This document shows, piece by piece, positions 38,904 to 47,175 of a stretch of 64,000 nt of DNA. Source of the DNA: Flavobacterium sp. (lineage in GTDB: Bacteria; Bacteroidota; Bacteroidia; Flavobacteriales; Flavobacteriaceae); contig NZ_CP136574.1 in NCBI RefSeq assembly GCF_035195345.1, positions 682,001 through 746,000 of the forward strand, read 5' to 3'. The number at the start of each line of letters is the position of its first letter. Within the stretch, counting starts at the first letter, position 1. A program made the translations under genes and the position numbers. Under the pieces are notes generated by a model, which worked only from the letters and a program-made list of their open reading frames with translations, had not been told where the DNA came from and did no database searches.

Positions 38904-40301
38904 CTATTTCCTATTATTCTCTTTACGTGACGTAAATTTTGGATGGTTTTCTTCCTCTTCTTCCTCCTTCTTAATCACCTTTCTCGCTACTTCAATTTTA
39001 TACTTTTTCCCTTTCATTTTCTCCTCTTTGATGTTTTGCAATAACGATTTTACTTTTGGATATTTCACCGCTACAAACGAAATAAAATCTTTTACTTCAA
39101 TTAATCCAATATCGTCTTTTTCTAATTTTCCTTTTTGCGAAAAGAAACCTACAATGTCAATTTTATTCAACTTATTTTTCTTTCCTCCGCTGATGTAAAG
39201 CGTTTGATATAAAGGTGCTTTTGGTAATGATTTCGCATTGGAAACATCTAAACGGCGTTTGCCATAATCAAAATAATCAGATTTTTTCTCGGTTTCGTGA
39301 ATTAGCACATAAGCGGTTCCGGTTGCTAACATACGTGCGGTTCTTCCGTTTCTGTGGGTAAATTCGTCTTCTTTTGCGGGTAAATGGTAATGAATTACGT
39401 GTTTCATTTCAGGAATATCCAAACCTCTCGCACCTAAATCGGTTGTAATCAAATAGGAAACACTTCCATTTCGAAACTGAATTAAAGCACGTTCACGTTC
39501 GTCTTGATCTAATCCGCCATGATAATAAGTCGAAATAATACCTTTTTGCATTAACATTTCATGAATGCGTTCTACCGCTTCTCTATGGTTGCAAAAAATA
39601 ATCGCAGCTTCTGAATTTATAGAGCAAATCAACTGAAAAAGCGAATCAATTTTATCTTTGGATTTCGAAAATACAATGCGAACATCTAAATTATCGTTCT
39701 GTTTTTGGTTCGGAATAAAATCAATTACTTTCGGATCAATTACTTTGGTATATTTCGGAATTTCCACACCTGAAGTCGCAGAAACTAAAATACGTTTATT
39801 GGCTCTGGTAATTTTTCCAATGATATAGGACATTTCCTCATGAAAACCCAATTGTAACGACTTGTCAAACTCGTCTAAAACGTAGGTTTTAATGTTCTCG
39901 GTAGCAAAACTTCCTCTATCAAGATGGTCTGCAATTCTTCCAGGTGTTCCAATTAAAAGCGCTGGAGGATTACTCAAATTATTGATTTCGATATCAATGG
40001 AATGGCCACCATAACACGTATTGACTTTGTAATGCGTACCCATTTTTTTCCAAACTTGTTCAATTTGCAAACCTAATTCGCGCGAAGGCACTAAAATTAA
40101 GCATTGCACACCTTTTACGTCTTCTTCTAATAAATGAAAAATAGGTAATAAAAAAGCTAAGGTTTTCCCAGAACCCGTTGGCGAAAGCAATAAAATATTA
40201 TCTTCATTCAAAATAGCTTGTTGCGCTACTTCTTGCATCTTATTTAAACTTTGAATACCAAGATTCAATAGTACATTGTTGGAATACGGATTTTGACTCA
40301 T
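38904..40301 (-). CDS. DEAD-box ATP-dependent RNA helicase, DbpA-like
   Basis: 465 residues. Helicase core motifs: SPTGSGKT (I), PSRELGLQ (Ia), GTPGRIADHL (Ib), DEFD in place of the canonical DEAD (II), SATSG (III), and HRNGRTARML (VI). A C-terminal region of about 75 residues (about 375-445) resembles the DbpA RNA-binding domain that recognises 23S rRNA helix 92, followed by a Lys/Glu-rich tail. A role in ribosome assembly is likely. The -7 box TATCTTTG lies only 4 nt before the ATG, suggesting a leaderless transcript. Confidence 0.85.
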   Translation of the reverse strand: MSQNPYSNNVLLNLGIQSLNKMQEVAQQAILNEDNILLLSPTGSGKTLAFLLPIFHLLEEDVKGVQCLILVPSRELGLQIEQVWKKMGTHYKVNTCYGGHSIDIEINNLSNPPALLIGTPGRIADHLDRGSFATENIKTYVLDEFDKSLQLGFHEEMSYIIGKITRANKRILVSATSGVEIPKYTKVIDPKVIDFIPNQKQNDNLDVRIVFSKSKDKIDSLFQLICSINSEAAIIFCNHREAVERIHEMLMQKGIISTYYHGGLDQDERERALIQFRNGSVSYLITTDLGARGLDIPEMKHVIHYHLPAKEDEFTHRNGRTARMLATGTAYVLIHETEKKSDYFDYGKRRLDVSNAKSLPKAPLYQTLYISGGKKNKLNKIDIVGFFSQKGKLEKDDIGLIEVKDFISFVAVKYPKVKSLLQNIKEEKMKGKKYKIEVARKVIKKEEEEEENHPKFTSRKENNRK

Positions 40302-40305
40302 GCGG

Positions 40306-40313
40306 CAAAGATA
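40306..40313 (-). promoter_or_regulatory. -7 box 4 nt before the DbpA-like start codon (TATCTTTG)
   Basis: Reads TATCTTTG-CCGC-ATG on the minus strand. Transcription would begin at or next to the start codon. Confidence 0.55.
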
Positions 40314-40395
40314 GTGATGATTGTTGATTGATGCCTATCGATTTTTAAATTAACCCGATCAATACAATTAAATAAAGTAAAATTAAAGAGTTTTG

Positions 40396-40524
40396 AACCA
40401 CATAGAAACATAGGAAAAAAGAATTGGATAGCCCAAAATTTGGGTGAAAATAAACTATGTAAACTATAAAAAGAGTTAAAATGACTCACCACTTCTAACA
40501 ATTAAACTATGTTTCTATGTGTTT
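40396..40524. repeat. Dispersed intergenic repeat, copy 2
   Basis: Starts AACCACATAGAAACATAG (40396-40413) and ends in CTATGTTTCTATGTG (40507-40521), 15-18-bp inverted ends shared with copy 1. The interior differs but holds ACTATGTAAAC. Lies between the divergent DbpA-like and M14 genes, so it is not restricted to 3' ends. Confidence 0.7.
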
Positions 40525-40538
40525 CAAGTAAAAAACTT

Positions 40539-40546
40539 TATTTTTG
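40539..40546 (+). promoter_or_regulatory. -7 box of the M14 peptidase gene (TATTTTTG)
   Basis: 21 bp before the ATG at 40568; overlaps the TTG at 40544 that would otherwise extend the ORF. Confidence 0.45.
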
Positions 40547-40567
40547 AAAATCAAATACAATTCTGCT

Positions 40568-42292
40568 ATGCGTTTTTTAAAAATAAGTTTGCTTTTCTTT
40601 TCGATTTCCGTGTTTTCACAAAACGATTTATCTACGCCTTTTGAACGTGGCAATGGCAATCAATCTACTACTTATGAAGAATGTATTGCGTTTTATGAAA
40701 AATTAGACGAACGTTTTGCCAACATCCAAATGATTCACAAAGGAACCACAGATAGCGGAAAACCTCTGCATTTAGTGATTTTTTCAAGCGAAGGAAAATT
40801 TGATTTTGACGAATATTTTACAAAAAATAAAGCCGTAATATTAATCAACAACGGCATTCACGCTGGTGAACCCGACGGCATTGACGCTACCATGATGTTA
40901 ATGCGTGATTTAGCCACGGGAAAAATCAAAACGGCTAAAAACACCTTTATTGCGGCTATTCCAGTGTATAGTGTTGGTGGGATGTTGAATCGAAATTCGC
41001 ATTCAAGAGCCAATCAAAACGGTCCTGAAGAATATGGTTTTAGAGGAAATGGGCGAAATTATGATTTGAATCGCGATTTTATTAAATCGGATACTAAAAA
41101 TTCGAGAAGTTTTCAAAAGTTATTTACAGAGTTAAATCCTGATATTTTCTTAGATAATCACGTTTCTAATGGTGCGGATTATCAATATACATTTACTTGT
41201 ATTGCGACCCAACATGAACGTTTGGGAAACAAATTAGGTAATTATTTCATCAACGAATTGTATCCTTCGGTGGTTAAAGACATGAACAAAAAGAAAATCG
41301 ATGTGGTTCCGTATGTAAATGTACACAGTACTACACCTGATAAAGGTTTTGAGCAATTTACCGATACACCAAGATATGCCACAGGTTATTCAACTTTATT
41401 CCACACCTTAGGATTTGTTCCCGAAACACACATGTTGAAAGTCTACAAAGAACGAGTAAAAGTTACTTACGAATTTATGGTCAGCACGATTGGTTTTGCA
41501 GATGCGAATTGGCAAAAAATCAAACAAATGCGAAAAGACGCATTGAACGAATATCAAGCTGGAATGGAATATCCGATGGATTGGGCAATAGATTCAACCA
41601 AAGTGTCATATATTGATTTTAAAGGCTATCAAGGCGGATACAAGCCAAGTGATATTTCAGGAAAAGACCGATTGTTTTACGATAAAAGCAAACCGTTTAC
41701 CAAAAAAATTCCGTTTTATGGCAATTATAAACCTACGAAATTCATAAACATTCCAAAAGCGTATATTATTCCGCAATCACAATGGCAAGTGTTGGATATT
41801 TTAAAATTGAACAATATCAATGCGCATCGTCTTCAAAAAGACACCATTATTGAAGTAGAATCGTATAAAATTGAAAGTTATCAAACCTCAAAATCACCTT
41901 ACGAAGGACATTACGGACATTACAATACGAAAGTGTCTAAATCGACTCAAAAGGTGAAATTTTTCATGGGTGATTATGTGTTTTACACGAATCAACCAGG
42001 TGTGAAATATTTAGTAGAAACATTAGAACCAGAAGCGGTGGATAGTTATTTCAATTGGAACTTCTTTGACCCTATTTTACAACAAAAAGAATATTTTTCG
42101 AGTTATGTTTTTGAAGATTTAGCCAAAGAATTCTTAGATAAAAATCCAAAAATCAAAGCCGAATTAGAACAAAAGAAACAAAACGACAAAGCTTTCACTG
42201 AAAACGGCGCAGCGCAATTGGATTGGGTGTACAGACAATCGCCTTATTATGAAAAAGCGCATTTGCAGTATCCAGTTTATAGATTGAATTAG
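40568..42292 (+). CDS. Exported M14-family zinc carboxypeptidase-like protein
   Basis: 574 residues from ATG at 40568 with a signal peptide (RFLKISLLFFSISVFSQ). M14 catalytic domain from about 30 to 350: zinc ligands His98 and Glu101 in NNGIHAGEPDG (HxxE), RNYDLNRDF with the substrate-binding Asn/Arg, and the third ligand His198 in FLDNHVSNG. The last 200 residues form a beta-rich region not typical of short M14 enzymes; this two-part form is common in Bacteroidota. Probably periplasmic or outer-membrane associated and removes C-terminal residues or cell-wall/peptide fragments; substrate unknown. Confidence 0.9.
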   Translation: MRFLKISLLFFSISVFSQNDLSTPFERGNGNQSTTYEECIAFYEKLDERFANIQMIHKGTTDSGKPLHLVIFSSEGKFDFDEYFTKNKAVILINNGIHAGEPDGIDATMMLMRDLATGKIKTAKNTFIAAIPVYSVGGMLNRNSHSRANQNGPEEYGFRGNGRNYDLNRDFIKSDTKNSRSFQKLFTELNPDIFLDNHVSNGADYQYTFTCIATQHERLGNKLGNYFINELYPSVVKDMNKKKIDVVPYVNVHSTTPDKGFEQFTDTPRYATGYSTLFHTLGFVPETHMLKVYKERVKVTYEFMVSTIGFADANWQKIKQMRKDALNEYQAGMEYPMDWAIDSTKVSYIDFKGYQGGYKPSDISGKDRLFYDKSKPFTKKIPFYGNYKPTKFINIPKAYIIPQSQWQVLDILKLNNINAHRLQKDTIIEVESYKIESYQTSKSPYEGHYGHYNTKVSKSTQKVKFFMGDYVFYTNQPGVKYLVETLEPEAVDSYFNWNFFDPILQQKEYFSSYVFEDLAKEFLDKNPKIKAELEQKKQNDKAFTENGAAQLDWVYRQSPYYEKAHLQYPVYRLN

Positions 42293-42330
42293 ACAATGTG
42301 TTAATGAGCCTAAATTGGCACATTGTCTAA
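42289..42330. terminator. Bidirectional hairpin between convergent M14 and NUDIX genes
   Basis: 12-bp perfect stem TTAGACAATGTG (42289-42300, includes the M14 stop codon) with CACATTGTCTAA (42319-42330); 18-nt loop. There is no long T-run, so termination is inferred from position. Confidence 0.6.
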
Positions 42331-42333
42331 TTA

Positions 42334-42942
42334 TCAAATTGACACATTAGATTTCTCCGCCTCAAACAACAACTTAATATTCTCGTACGAGTTCTCCAAT
42401 AAAAACTTAATATCCTTTGGATTCACCCATTCTACTCGTTCAATGCCTTCATCTGCTTGGCCTTGTGGTGTGCCTTCGTATTTGGTTCGCATTTCAAACC
42501 ATTGCGTAATTTTTAGTTTGTAGCGTCCGTTGCGTTTAAAAATATGATAGGTTTTTTGTAATTTATCGGTAATGACTAATCCGGTAACTCCGGTTTCTTC
42601 TTCCACTTCTCGAATTGCGGTTTCTTCAATGGTTTCATTTTTTTCCATACCGCCTTTTGCCAAATCCCATTTGCCGTTTCTAAAAATAAAAAGTACGTCT
42701 CCATTTGCATTATAAACCAATCCACCACCCGCTTTTTCAACAGGTAATTTCGCACGTAGCGTTTTCATAATTAACTTTTCATCGGGATGATACAGAAACG
42801 CTTTCTGAATTTTATGCTGAAAAATTTTAACAATCAACTTCTTGATATCAACACTTTCCAATAAAAAAAGTTTGAAATCAGTTTCTTTTTGCACTTCATT
42901 TGTCAAAAAAAGTGGCTTATCGTTCACAAAAACTTTATACAT
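42334..42942 (-). CDS. NUDIX hydrolase
   Basis: 202 residues from ATG at 42942 (MYKVFVNDKP); a longer frame to 42969 overlaps pyrE and is less likely. The NUDIX box is complete, GGMEKNETIEETAIREVEEETG in pattern GX5EX7REUXEEXGU (about 114-135). An N-terminal segment of about 65 residues precedes the NUDIX fold. Members hydrolyse nucleoside diphosphates linked to other moieties; the substrate here is not predictable, though its divergent neighbour pyrE makes nucleotide housecleaning plausible. The start codons of NUDIX and pyrE lie only 7 bp apart, so their promoters must overlap each other's coding regions. Confidence 0.88.
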   Translation of the reverse strand: MYKVFVNDKPLFLTNEVQKETDFKLFLLESVDIKKLIVKIFQHKIQKAFLYHPDEKLIMKTLRAKLPVEKAGGGLVYNANGDVLFIFRNGKWDLAKGGMEKNETIEETAIREVEEETGVTGLVITDKLQKTYHIFKRNGRYKLKITQWFEMRTKYEGTPQGQADEGIERVEWVNPKDIKFLLENSYENIKLLFEAEKSNVSI

Positions 42943-42945
42943 TTG
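42938..42945 (+). promoter_or_regulatory. -7 box 4 nt before the pyrE start codon (TACATTTG)
   Basis: Reads TACATTTG-CAAT-ATG, consistent with a leaderless or nearly leaderless mRNA. The box overlaps the NUDIX start codon on the opposite strand. Confidence 0.55.
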
Positions 42946-42949
42946 CAAT

Positions 42950-43597
42950 ATGATTTTTAATAACAACACAGCGCAACAAACAGCCGAATTGCTTTTACAA
43001 ATAAACGCAATTAAATTAAATTCTAAAAATCCTTTTACGTGGGCTTCAGGCTGGAAGTCTCCGATTTATTGTGATAACCGTATAATCCTTTCATTTCCAG
43101 CGGTTAGAAACTATATTCGTGATGAATTTGCCAAACATATTGAAGAAAAATTTGGTAAACCCGACGTTATTGCAGGCGTTGCAACGGGTGCCATTGGCAT
43201 TGGAATTCTTGTTGCAGAAGCAATGGGACTGCCTTTTGTATACGTTCGTCCAGAGCCAAAAAAACACGGAAGACAAAACCAAGTGGAAGGTTTCTTGCAA
43301 AAAGGACAAAATGTGGTAGTCGTAGAAGATTTAATTTCAACAGGCGGAAGTAGTTTATTAGCTGTAGAAGCATTACGCAACGAAGGCGCAAACATCAAAG
43401 GAATGGCAGCTATTTTTACGTATGGTTTTCCAGTTTCAAAAGAGCGCTTTGAAGCAGCTAATTTGGATGTTTTTACGTTAAGTAATTACGAAAACTTATT
43501 GCAAAAAGCGGTTGACAAACAATATGTTTCAGAAAACGAATTAGCGACATTAAGTGCTTGGAACGCTAATCCTGCTGAGTGGAACGTGGAAGTTTAA
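42950..43597 (+). CDS. pyrE: Orotate phosphoribosyltransferase
   Basis: 215 residues from ATG at 42950; the ORF is open to 42842 but that part is antisense to the NUDIX gene. Converts orotate and PRPP to OMP in pyrimidine synthesis. Motifs: FTWASGWKSPIYCDNR (substrate loop), VRPEPKKHGRQNQVEG (flexible PRPP loop) and the PRPP-binding VVVVEDLISTGGSS. Normal length. It is followed after 40 bp by the SRPBCC gene on the same strand. Start choice is supported by the -7 box 4 nt upstream. Confidence 0.95.
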   Translation: MIFNNNTAQQTAELLLQINAIKLNSKNPFTWASGWKSPIYCDNRIILSFPAVRNYIRDEFAKHIEEKFGKPDVIAGVATGAIGIGILVAEAMGLPFVYVRPEPKKHGRQNQVEGFLQKGQNVVVVEDLISTGGSSLLAVEALRNEGANIKGMAAIFTYGFPVSKERFEAANLDVFTLSNYENLLQKAVDKQYVSENELATLSAWNANPAEWNVEV

Positions 43598-43637
43598 ATC
43601 ACAAACAATAAACCATCAACAATAAACAAAAAAACAT

Positions 43638-44027
43638 ATGAACTTAGAAAGTCCAAAAGTAAACGTAGCAAAATCGGCTGAATATTTATTCAACGCTTTG
43701 AACGACGTAAAGAATTTCGAGAAATTAATGCCTGAAAATATCGCAAAATTTGAAGTAATCGACGAAAATTGCTTTGAATTCGGATTAAAAGGAATGCCAG
43801 AAATTAAATTGGTAAAAAAAGGTGGAACTCCAAACTCACAAGTTGTTTTAGGAGGAGCTTCAAGTAAATTACCGTTTACTTTAACAGCAAACTTAACCGA
43901 AGTAAACGATACAACAGATGTACAATTAGCATTTGAAGGTGATTTCAACCCAATGATGGCAATGATGATCAAAGGACCTATTACAAAATTCATTGAGACA
44001 TTAGCTCAAAATATGGGGAAATTGTAG
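43638..44027 (+). CDS. SRPBCC / polyketide-cyclase-like small protein
   Basis: 129 residues, cytosolic, no signal. The pattern ESPKVNVAKSAEYLFNALNDVKNFEKLMPENI and the later strands VNDTTDVQLAFEGDFNP, with a long C-terminal helix ITKFIETLAQNMGKL, fit the helix-grip START/SRPBCC fold that binds hydrophobic ligands. Commonly found next to pyrE in Flavobacteriaceae, but no function is known to me. Probably co-transcribed with pyrE (40-bp gap). Confidence 0.75.
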   Translation: MNLESPKVNVAKSAEYLFNALNDVKNFEKLMPENIAKFEVIDENCFEFGLKGMPEIKLVKKGGTPNSQVVLGGASSKLPFTLTANLTEVNDTTDVQLAFEGDFNPMMAMMIKGPITKFIETLAQNMGKL

Positions 44028-44100
44028 TTTCCTGAATAACTTATTGAACACGAATTACATGATTTAATTGTTGTAATTCGTGTTTTTTTATTGATTATTA

Positions 44101-44165
44101 TCATCCTGAACTTGTTTCAGGATCTTTTCTTATATTTTTGAGATGCTGAAACGAGTTCAGCATGA
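44101..44165. repeat. Palindromic intergenic repeat (CCTGAACTTGTTTCAGG type)
   Basis: Left arm 44101-44125 (TCATCCTGAACTTGTTTCAG...) pairs with right arm 44141-44165 (AGATGCTGAAACGAGTTCAG...), 3 mismatches in 25. Each arm also has its own short palindrome (CCTGAAAC-like). It sits in the 150-bp gap between the convergent SRPBCC and cysteine desulfurase genes and is a recurrent kind of intergenic hairpin in Bacteroidota. Confidence 0.7.
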
Positions 44166-44177
44166 CAGAAGTTTTAT

Positions 44178-45299
44178 TTATACCGTTTTCAAAGCCTCAA
44201 CCAGCAAATCAATATCTTCTTTTGTATTAAAATGGCTGAATGAAATGCGTAAACTTGGTTTTTTAGCTTCTTCTGATGATAAAAATTCGGCTAAAACGTG
44301 CGATGGTTTGGTGCTTCCGCTTTGGCAAGCGCTTCCGCGTGAAACGGCAATTCCTTTCATGTCTAACGTAAATAACAACATTGATGTCTTTTCTTCTGAT
44401 AATGGTAATTGCACATTCAAAAGGTTATAAAAAGTATTTTCTCCGTTGATTTTCAACTCTGTAAATACTTTTTTTAATTCCGAAAAGCAGTAGTTTTTTA
44501 AATCGGAAATGAAATTGATGTCATTTTCTAAATGTTCATAAGCTAATTCTAACGCTTTTGCCATTCCAACAACTTGATGTACGGCTTCTGTTCCGGCACG
44601 CATGCCTTTTTCTTGTTCGCCGCCAAAAATCATCGGTTGTAGCATTGAATTCTTTTTCAAATACGCAAACCCAATTCCTTTTGGACCATGAAATTTATGC
44701 GCAGAAGCCACTAAAAAGTCGATTCCCAACTCTTGTACATCTAAATTCGTTTTCCCTACAGATTGCACCGTATCACAATGAAAAAGCGCTTTCGCATACT
44801 TGCATAAATCTGAAACACGTTTGATGTCTAAAATCGTTCCTATTTCGTTATTAATGTGTATTAATGATACTAATGTTGGAACTTCTGACAATAATTTTGA
44901 AGCCAAATCTTGATAATCGATATTTCCGTTTGGTAAAATGGTGATATATTCCACTTGAATCCCGAATTCCTTTGCTAAATGTTCAACCGTGTGCAACGTA
45001 GCGTGATGCTCGATTTTAGTCGTAATAATGCGTTTTATCCCCAAATCTTTAACCGCGCTGGTCAAAATCCAATTGGTGGCTTCAGTAGCACTTGATGTAA
45101 AAATAACTTCGGAAGCTTGTGCATTTAGTAATTTCGCAATGGATTTTCGGGATGATTCTAACAAAGTCTTGGCACTTCGACCAAAACTGTGCGTTGAAGA
45201 TGGGTTTCCGAAATCATTTTGAAGTACACTCATCATCGCAGTAATAACTTCTGGATGAATAGGCGTGGTTGCGGCGTTATCTAAATACACTTTTCTCAT
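44178..45299 (-). CDS. Cysteine desulfurase, NifS/IscS type
   Basis: 373 residues from ATG at 45299 (MRKVYLDNAATTP); the ORF runs on to 45314, but the -7 box covers that stretch. PLP enzyme that takes sulfur from cysteine for Fe-S clusters or thiolated RNA. Seen: DNAATTP, the PLP region TSSATEATNW, the Schiff-base lysine Lys202 in SAHKFHGPKG, and the persulfide cysteine in RGSACQSGS. It belongs to the NifS/IscS group rather than SufS (shorter, conserved SGSAC-type loop). No iscU or suf genes are nearby. -7 box TATCTTTG is 4 nt before the ATG. Confidence 0.92.
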   Translation of the reverse strand: MRKVYLDNAATTPIHPEVITAMMSVLQNDFGNPSSTHSFGRSAKTLLESSRKSIAKLLNAQASEVIFTSSATEATNWILTSAVKDLGIKRIITTKIEHHATLHTVEHLAKEFGIQVEYITILPNGNIDYQDLASKLLSEVPTLVSLIHINNEIGTILDIKRVSDLCKYAKALFHCDTVQSVGKTNLDVQELGIDFLVASAHKFHGPKGIGFAYLKKNSMLQPMIFGGEQEKGMRAGTEAVHQVVGMAKALELAYEHLENDINFISDLKNYCFSELKKVFTELKINGENTFYNLLNVQLPLSEEKTSMLLFTLDMKGIAVSRGSACQSGSTKPSHVLAEFLSSEEAKKPSLRISFSHFNTKEDIDLLVEALKTV

Positions 45300-45303
45300 A
45301 AGG

Positions 45304-45311
45304 CAAAGATA
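45304..45311 (-). promoter_or_regulatory. -7 box 4 nt before the cysteine desulfurase start (TATCTTTG)
   Basis: Reads TATCTTTG-CCTT-ATG on the minus strand; suggests a leaderless transcript. Confidence 0.55.
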
Positions 45312-45392
45312 CAAATCATTTTATTTTGGAGGTCTTAAATTCAATTCGTGTTGAAATTAACAAACTTTAGCAAAATAATAAATTAAAACCTT

Positions 45393-45400
45393 TATTTTTG
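45393..45400 (+). promoter_or_regulatory. -7 box of the small lipoprotein gene (TATTTTTG)
   Basis: TAnnTTTG match 21 bp before the ATG at 45422. Confidence 0.45.
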
Positions 45401-45421
45401 TTGCATAAATTCGATGAATAA

Positions 45422-45928
45422 ATGAAAAAACTTATAGTTTTAGTAGCCTCAGTTTTTATGCTACAAGCTTGTGATGATGGCGATATTACGTTGGAATCTT
45501 TCAATTTTGATTCCGTAACCGTTCAAGAATGCACAGATAATAATTTGATTTTTAAAATTAATAGCGATGAAATGTTGTTAATCAATATTCCAGAAGCTAG
45601 TTTTGCAAATGTTGAAACTCCTGATGGAAGTCCACGAATTGTTAGTGTAAGTTCAACCAATCAAATTATCTACAGAATTTATTCTACAACTGTTACTTCA
45701 ACAAGTATTTGCAATCTTATTCCACCCGCTACACCTGTAGTTAATCAGGAATGGAATGCTACTGGTGGAACAATCGAAATAATTACAGATGCACTCTACG
45801 CTTCTGACGGAACAACAATTAATGGATACACGCATAACATTAAATTTAAAAATGTAAACTTTTCTGGACCTACCAATTCATTTAGTTTTACAGAGTATAC
45901 TTTCGGAAATTACGAAACCGATTTGTAA
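45422..45928 (+). CDS. Small lipoprotein, function unknown
   Basis: 168 residues. Signal peptide with lipobox LQAC (Cys17) followed by DDGD, so an outer- or inner-membrane lipoprotein is likely. The mature part contains two further cysteines (QECTDN and SICNLIPP) and long beta-type segments ending in FGNYETDL. No family recognised. Flanked by its own promoter and a terminator, therefore monocistronic. Confidence 0.7.
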   Translation: MKKLIVLVASVFMLQACDDGDITLESFNFDSVTVQECTDNNLIFKINSDEMLLINIPEASFANVETPDGSPRIVSVSSTNQIIYRIYSTTVTSTSICNLIPPATPVVNQEWNATGGTIEIITDALYASDGTTINGYTHNIKFKNVNFSGPTNSFSFTEYTFGNYETDL

Positions 45929-45947
45929 AAAAATATTTTTAAAAGTG

Positions 45948-45982
45948 AAAGGACTATTCAAATTTGAGTAGTCCTTTTTTTA
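45948..45982 (+). terminator. Terminator of the small lipoprotein gene
   Basis: Stem AAAGGACTA-x-TCAAA / TTTGA-x-TAGTCCTTT, followed by a T-run (TTTTTTT). Confidence 0.85.
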
Positions 45983-46023
45983 TTTTACGAAGTGAAATTC
46001 GAGTTAAATTTTAAACCAAAATG

Positions 46024-46605
46024 TTACTTCACATTTTGTTTGATGTACACTTCTGTAGCTCCCAAACCATATTTTTGATAGTTCGCATCTTGGAATGAAA
46101 TACCATCATTACGACCCAACATAAAGTCTAATTCGGCCTTCAAAACACCTTCACCTACACCATGAATAAACACCACTTTTGGCATTCGATTTTTGATAGC
46201 AAAATCGAGTTGTCTCTTTGCTGTTTCCATTTGTAAAGTCAGAATATCATAGTTGCTCATTCCACGTTTTGAAGGGACTAATTTTTCAATATGCAAATCA
46301 ACTTCTAAGACAAATTCATCTTTACGAGAACGCTTTTCTTTGACAAAACTTCGCTTTTTAGGCTCTTCTTTCTCTTTTAAAACAGAACCTAAACTTTGAC
46401 TAGAGAAAAAACCGCTTAAATCATTGGAATTGTTTATTTTAACTAATTCGTTGACAAAAAATGTCATCATAAATTTATCGGTAGTTTCCACCGAAATTTC
46501 ATTATTTTGAACCTTAATTACTACCCCTGAAATGTCGTCGTCTAAAACGGCAACCTTATCTCCTATTTCAAATTTCTGTGTCATTTTCTTCTTCGTTTTC
46601 TCCAT
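46024..46605 (-). CDS. Smr-domain protein (MutS2 C-terminal-like, DUF2027 type)
   Basis: 193 residues with ATG at 46605, or 186 with the alternative ATG at 46584 (MTQKFEIGDKVAVL), which fits the family start better and reduces overlap with the upstream gene to 17 bp. N-terminal about 50 residues form a Tudor/KOW-like beta barrel (KFEIGDKVAVLDDDISGVV); the C-terminal about 85 residues are an Smr domain with LEVDLHIEKL and KVVFIHGVGEGVLKAEL, the glycine-rich GVGxG motif of this nuclease-like fold. Possible nucleic-acid nicking or binding role. It is coupled to the small membrane-protein gene upstream. Confidence 0.85.
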   Translation of the reverse strand: MEKTKKKMTQKFEIGDKVAVLDDDISGVVIKVQNNEISVETTDKFMMTFFVNELVKINNSNDLSGFFSSQSLGSVLKEKEEPKKRSFVKEKRSRKDEFVLEVDLHIEKLVPSKRGMSNYDILTLQMETAKRQLDFAIKNRMPKVVFIHGVGEGVLKAELDFMLGRNDGISFQDANYQKYGLGATEVYIKQNVK

Positions 46606-46765
46606 TATTTTGAGATGGAATTTTCTTCATCAATCTAAATAATCCAAACATAAAAACGGCCATTGCCCCTATCATAATAAATCGATTTGGAGCTGGTTTT
46701 GATTGCTCAATCATAGCAAAAATTCCGACTGCGGCAAACATCAAAATGTATAAAAATTGCTTCAT
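46568..46765 (-). CDS. Small two-helix membrane protein
   Basis: 65 residues from ATG at 46765 (MKQFLYILMFAAVG); a longer frame from 46792 exists but the purine-rich stretch AGAGAAA sits before 46765. Two hydrophobic segments (about 3-18 and 28-44) and an acidic, Asn/Glu-rich tail. Its 3' end overlaps the Smr gene start, so they are likely translated from one message. No known family recognised. Confidence 0.6.
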   Translation of the reverse strand: MKQFLYILMFAAVGIFAMIEQSKPAPNRFIMIGAMAVFMFGLFRLMKKIPSQNNGENEEENDTEI

Positions 46766-46873
46766 AATTTTCTCTTTAAATAAAGTTTTCAAAAGTAGTC
46801 TTTTTAAAATTAGTATTTGTTTTTGAACTTTTTTTTGTAAACTTGTAATGCAATTTTAACAGCAAAAAGTTTT

Positions 46874-47164
46874 ATGGAAGAACATATGTTGCCTTGTATG
46901 AACAAACAACTTTTTGGAGTTGAATGTCCAGGTTGTGGAACTCAAAGAGCCATTGCTTTTTTGATGGAAGGTGAATTTTATGAAGCCTTTAAAATTTTTC
47001 CTGCTATTTATACTTTAGGCTTATTCTTTATTTTACTGAGCCTTCACTTATTCGACAAAAAGAGAAATTATACTAAATTAGTAATTTCAAGTGCTATACT
47101 AAATGGAGCTGTAATTCTGATAGCCTATTTTATCAAAATGTATTTTAACAACTTAACCAATTAA
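46874..47164 (+). CDS. DUF2752 membrane protein
   Basis: 96 residues. The DUF2752 signature CPGCGTQRA is near residue 22, followed by a cytosolic-looking loop FLMEGEFYEAFKIFP and two hydrophobic helices (about 40-58 and 70-90). The family is small, membrane-bound and uncharacterised; the two cysteines may bind metal or form a disulfide. It is followed after 11 bp by the CCC-motif membrane protein gene, an arrangement recurrent in Flavobacteriaceae. Confidence 0.85.
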   Translation: MEEHMLPCMNKQLFGVECPGCGTQRAIAFLMEGEFYEAFKIFPAIYTLGLFFILLSLHLFDKKRNYTKLVISSAILNGAVILIAYFIKMYFNNLTN

Positions 47165-47175
47165 ATTAAATAAAT

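Noticed and set aside
42842..42949. N-terminal extension of pyrE by 36 codons
   Set aside because: Antisense to the NUDIX gene; ATG at 42950 fits the family start and lies 4 nt after the -7 box.
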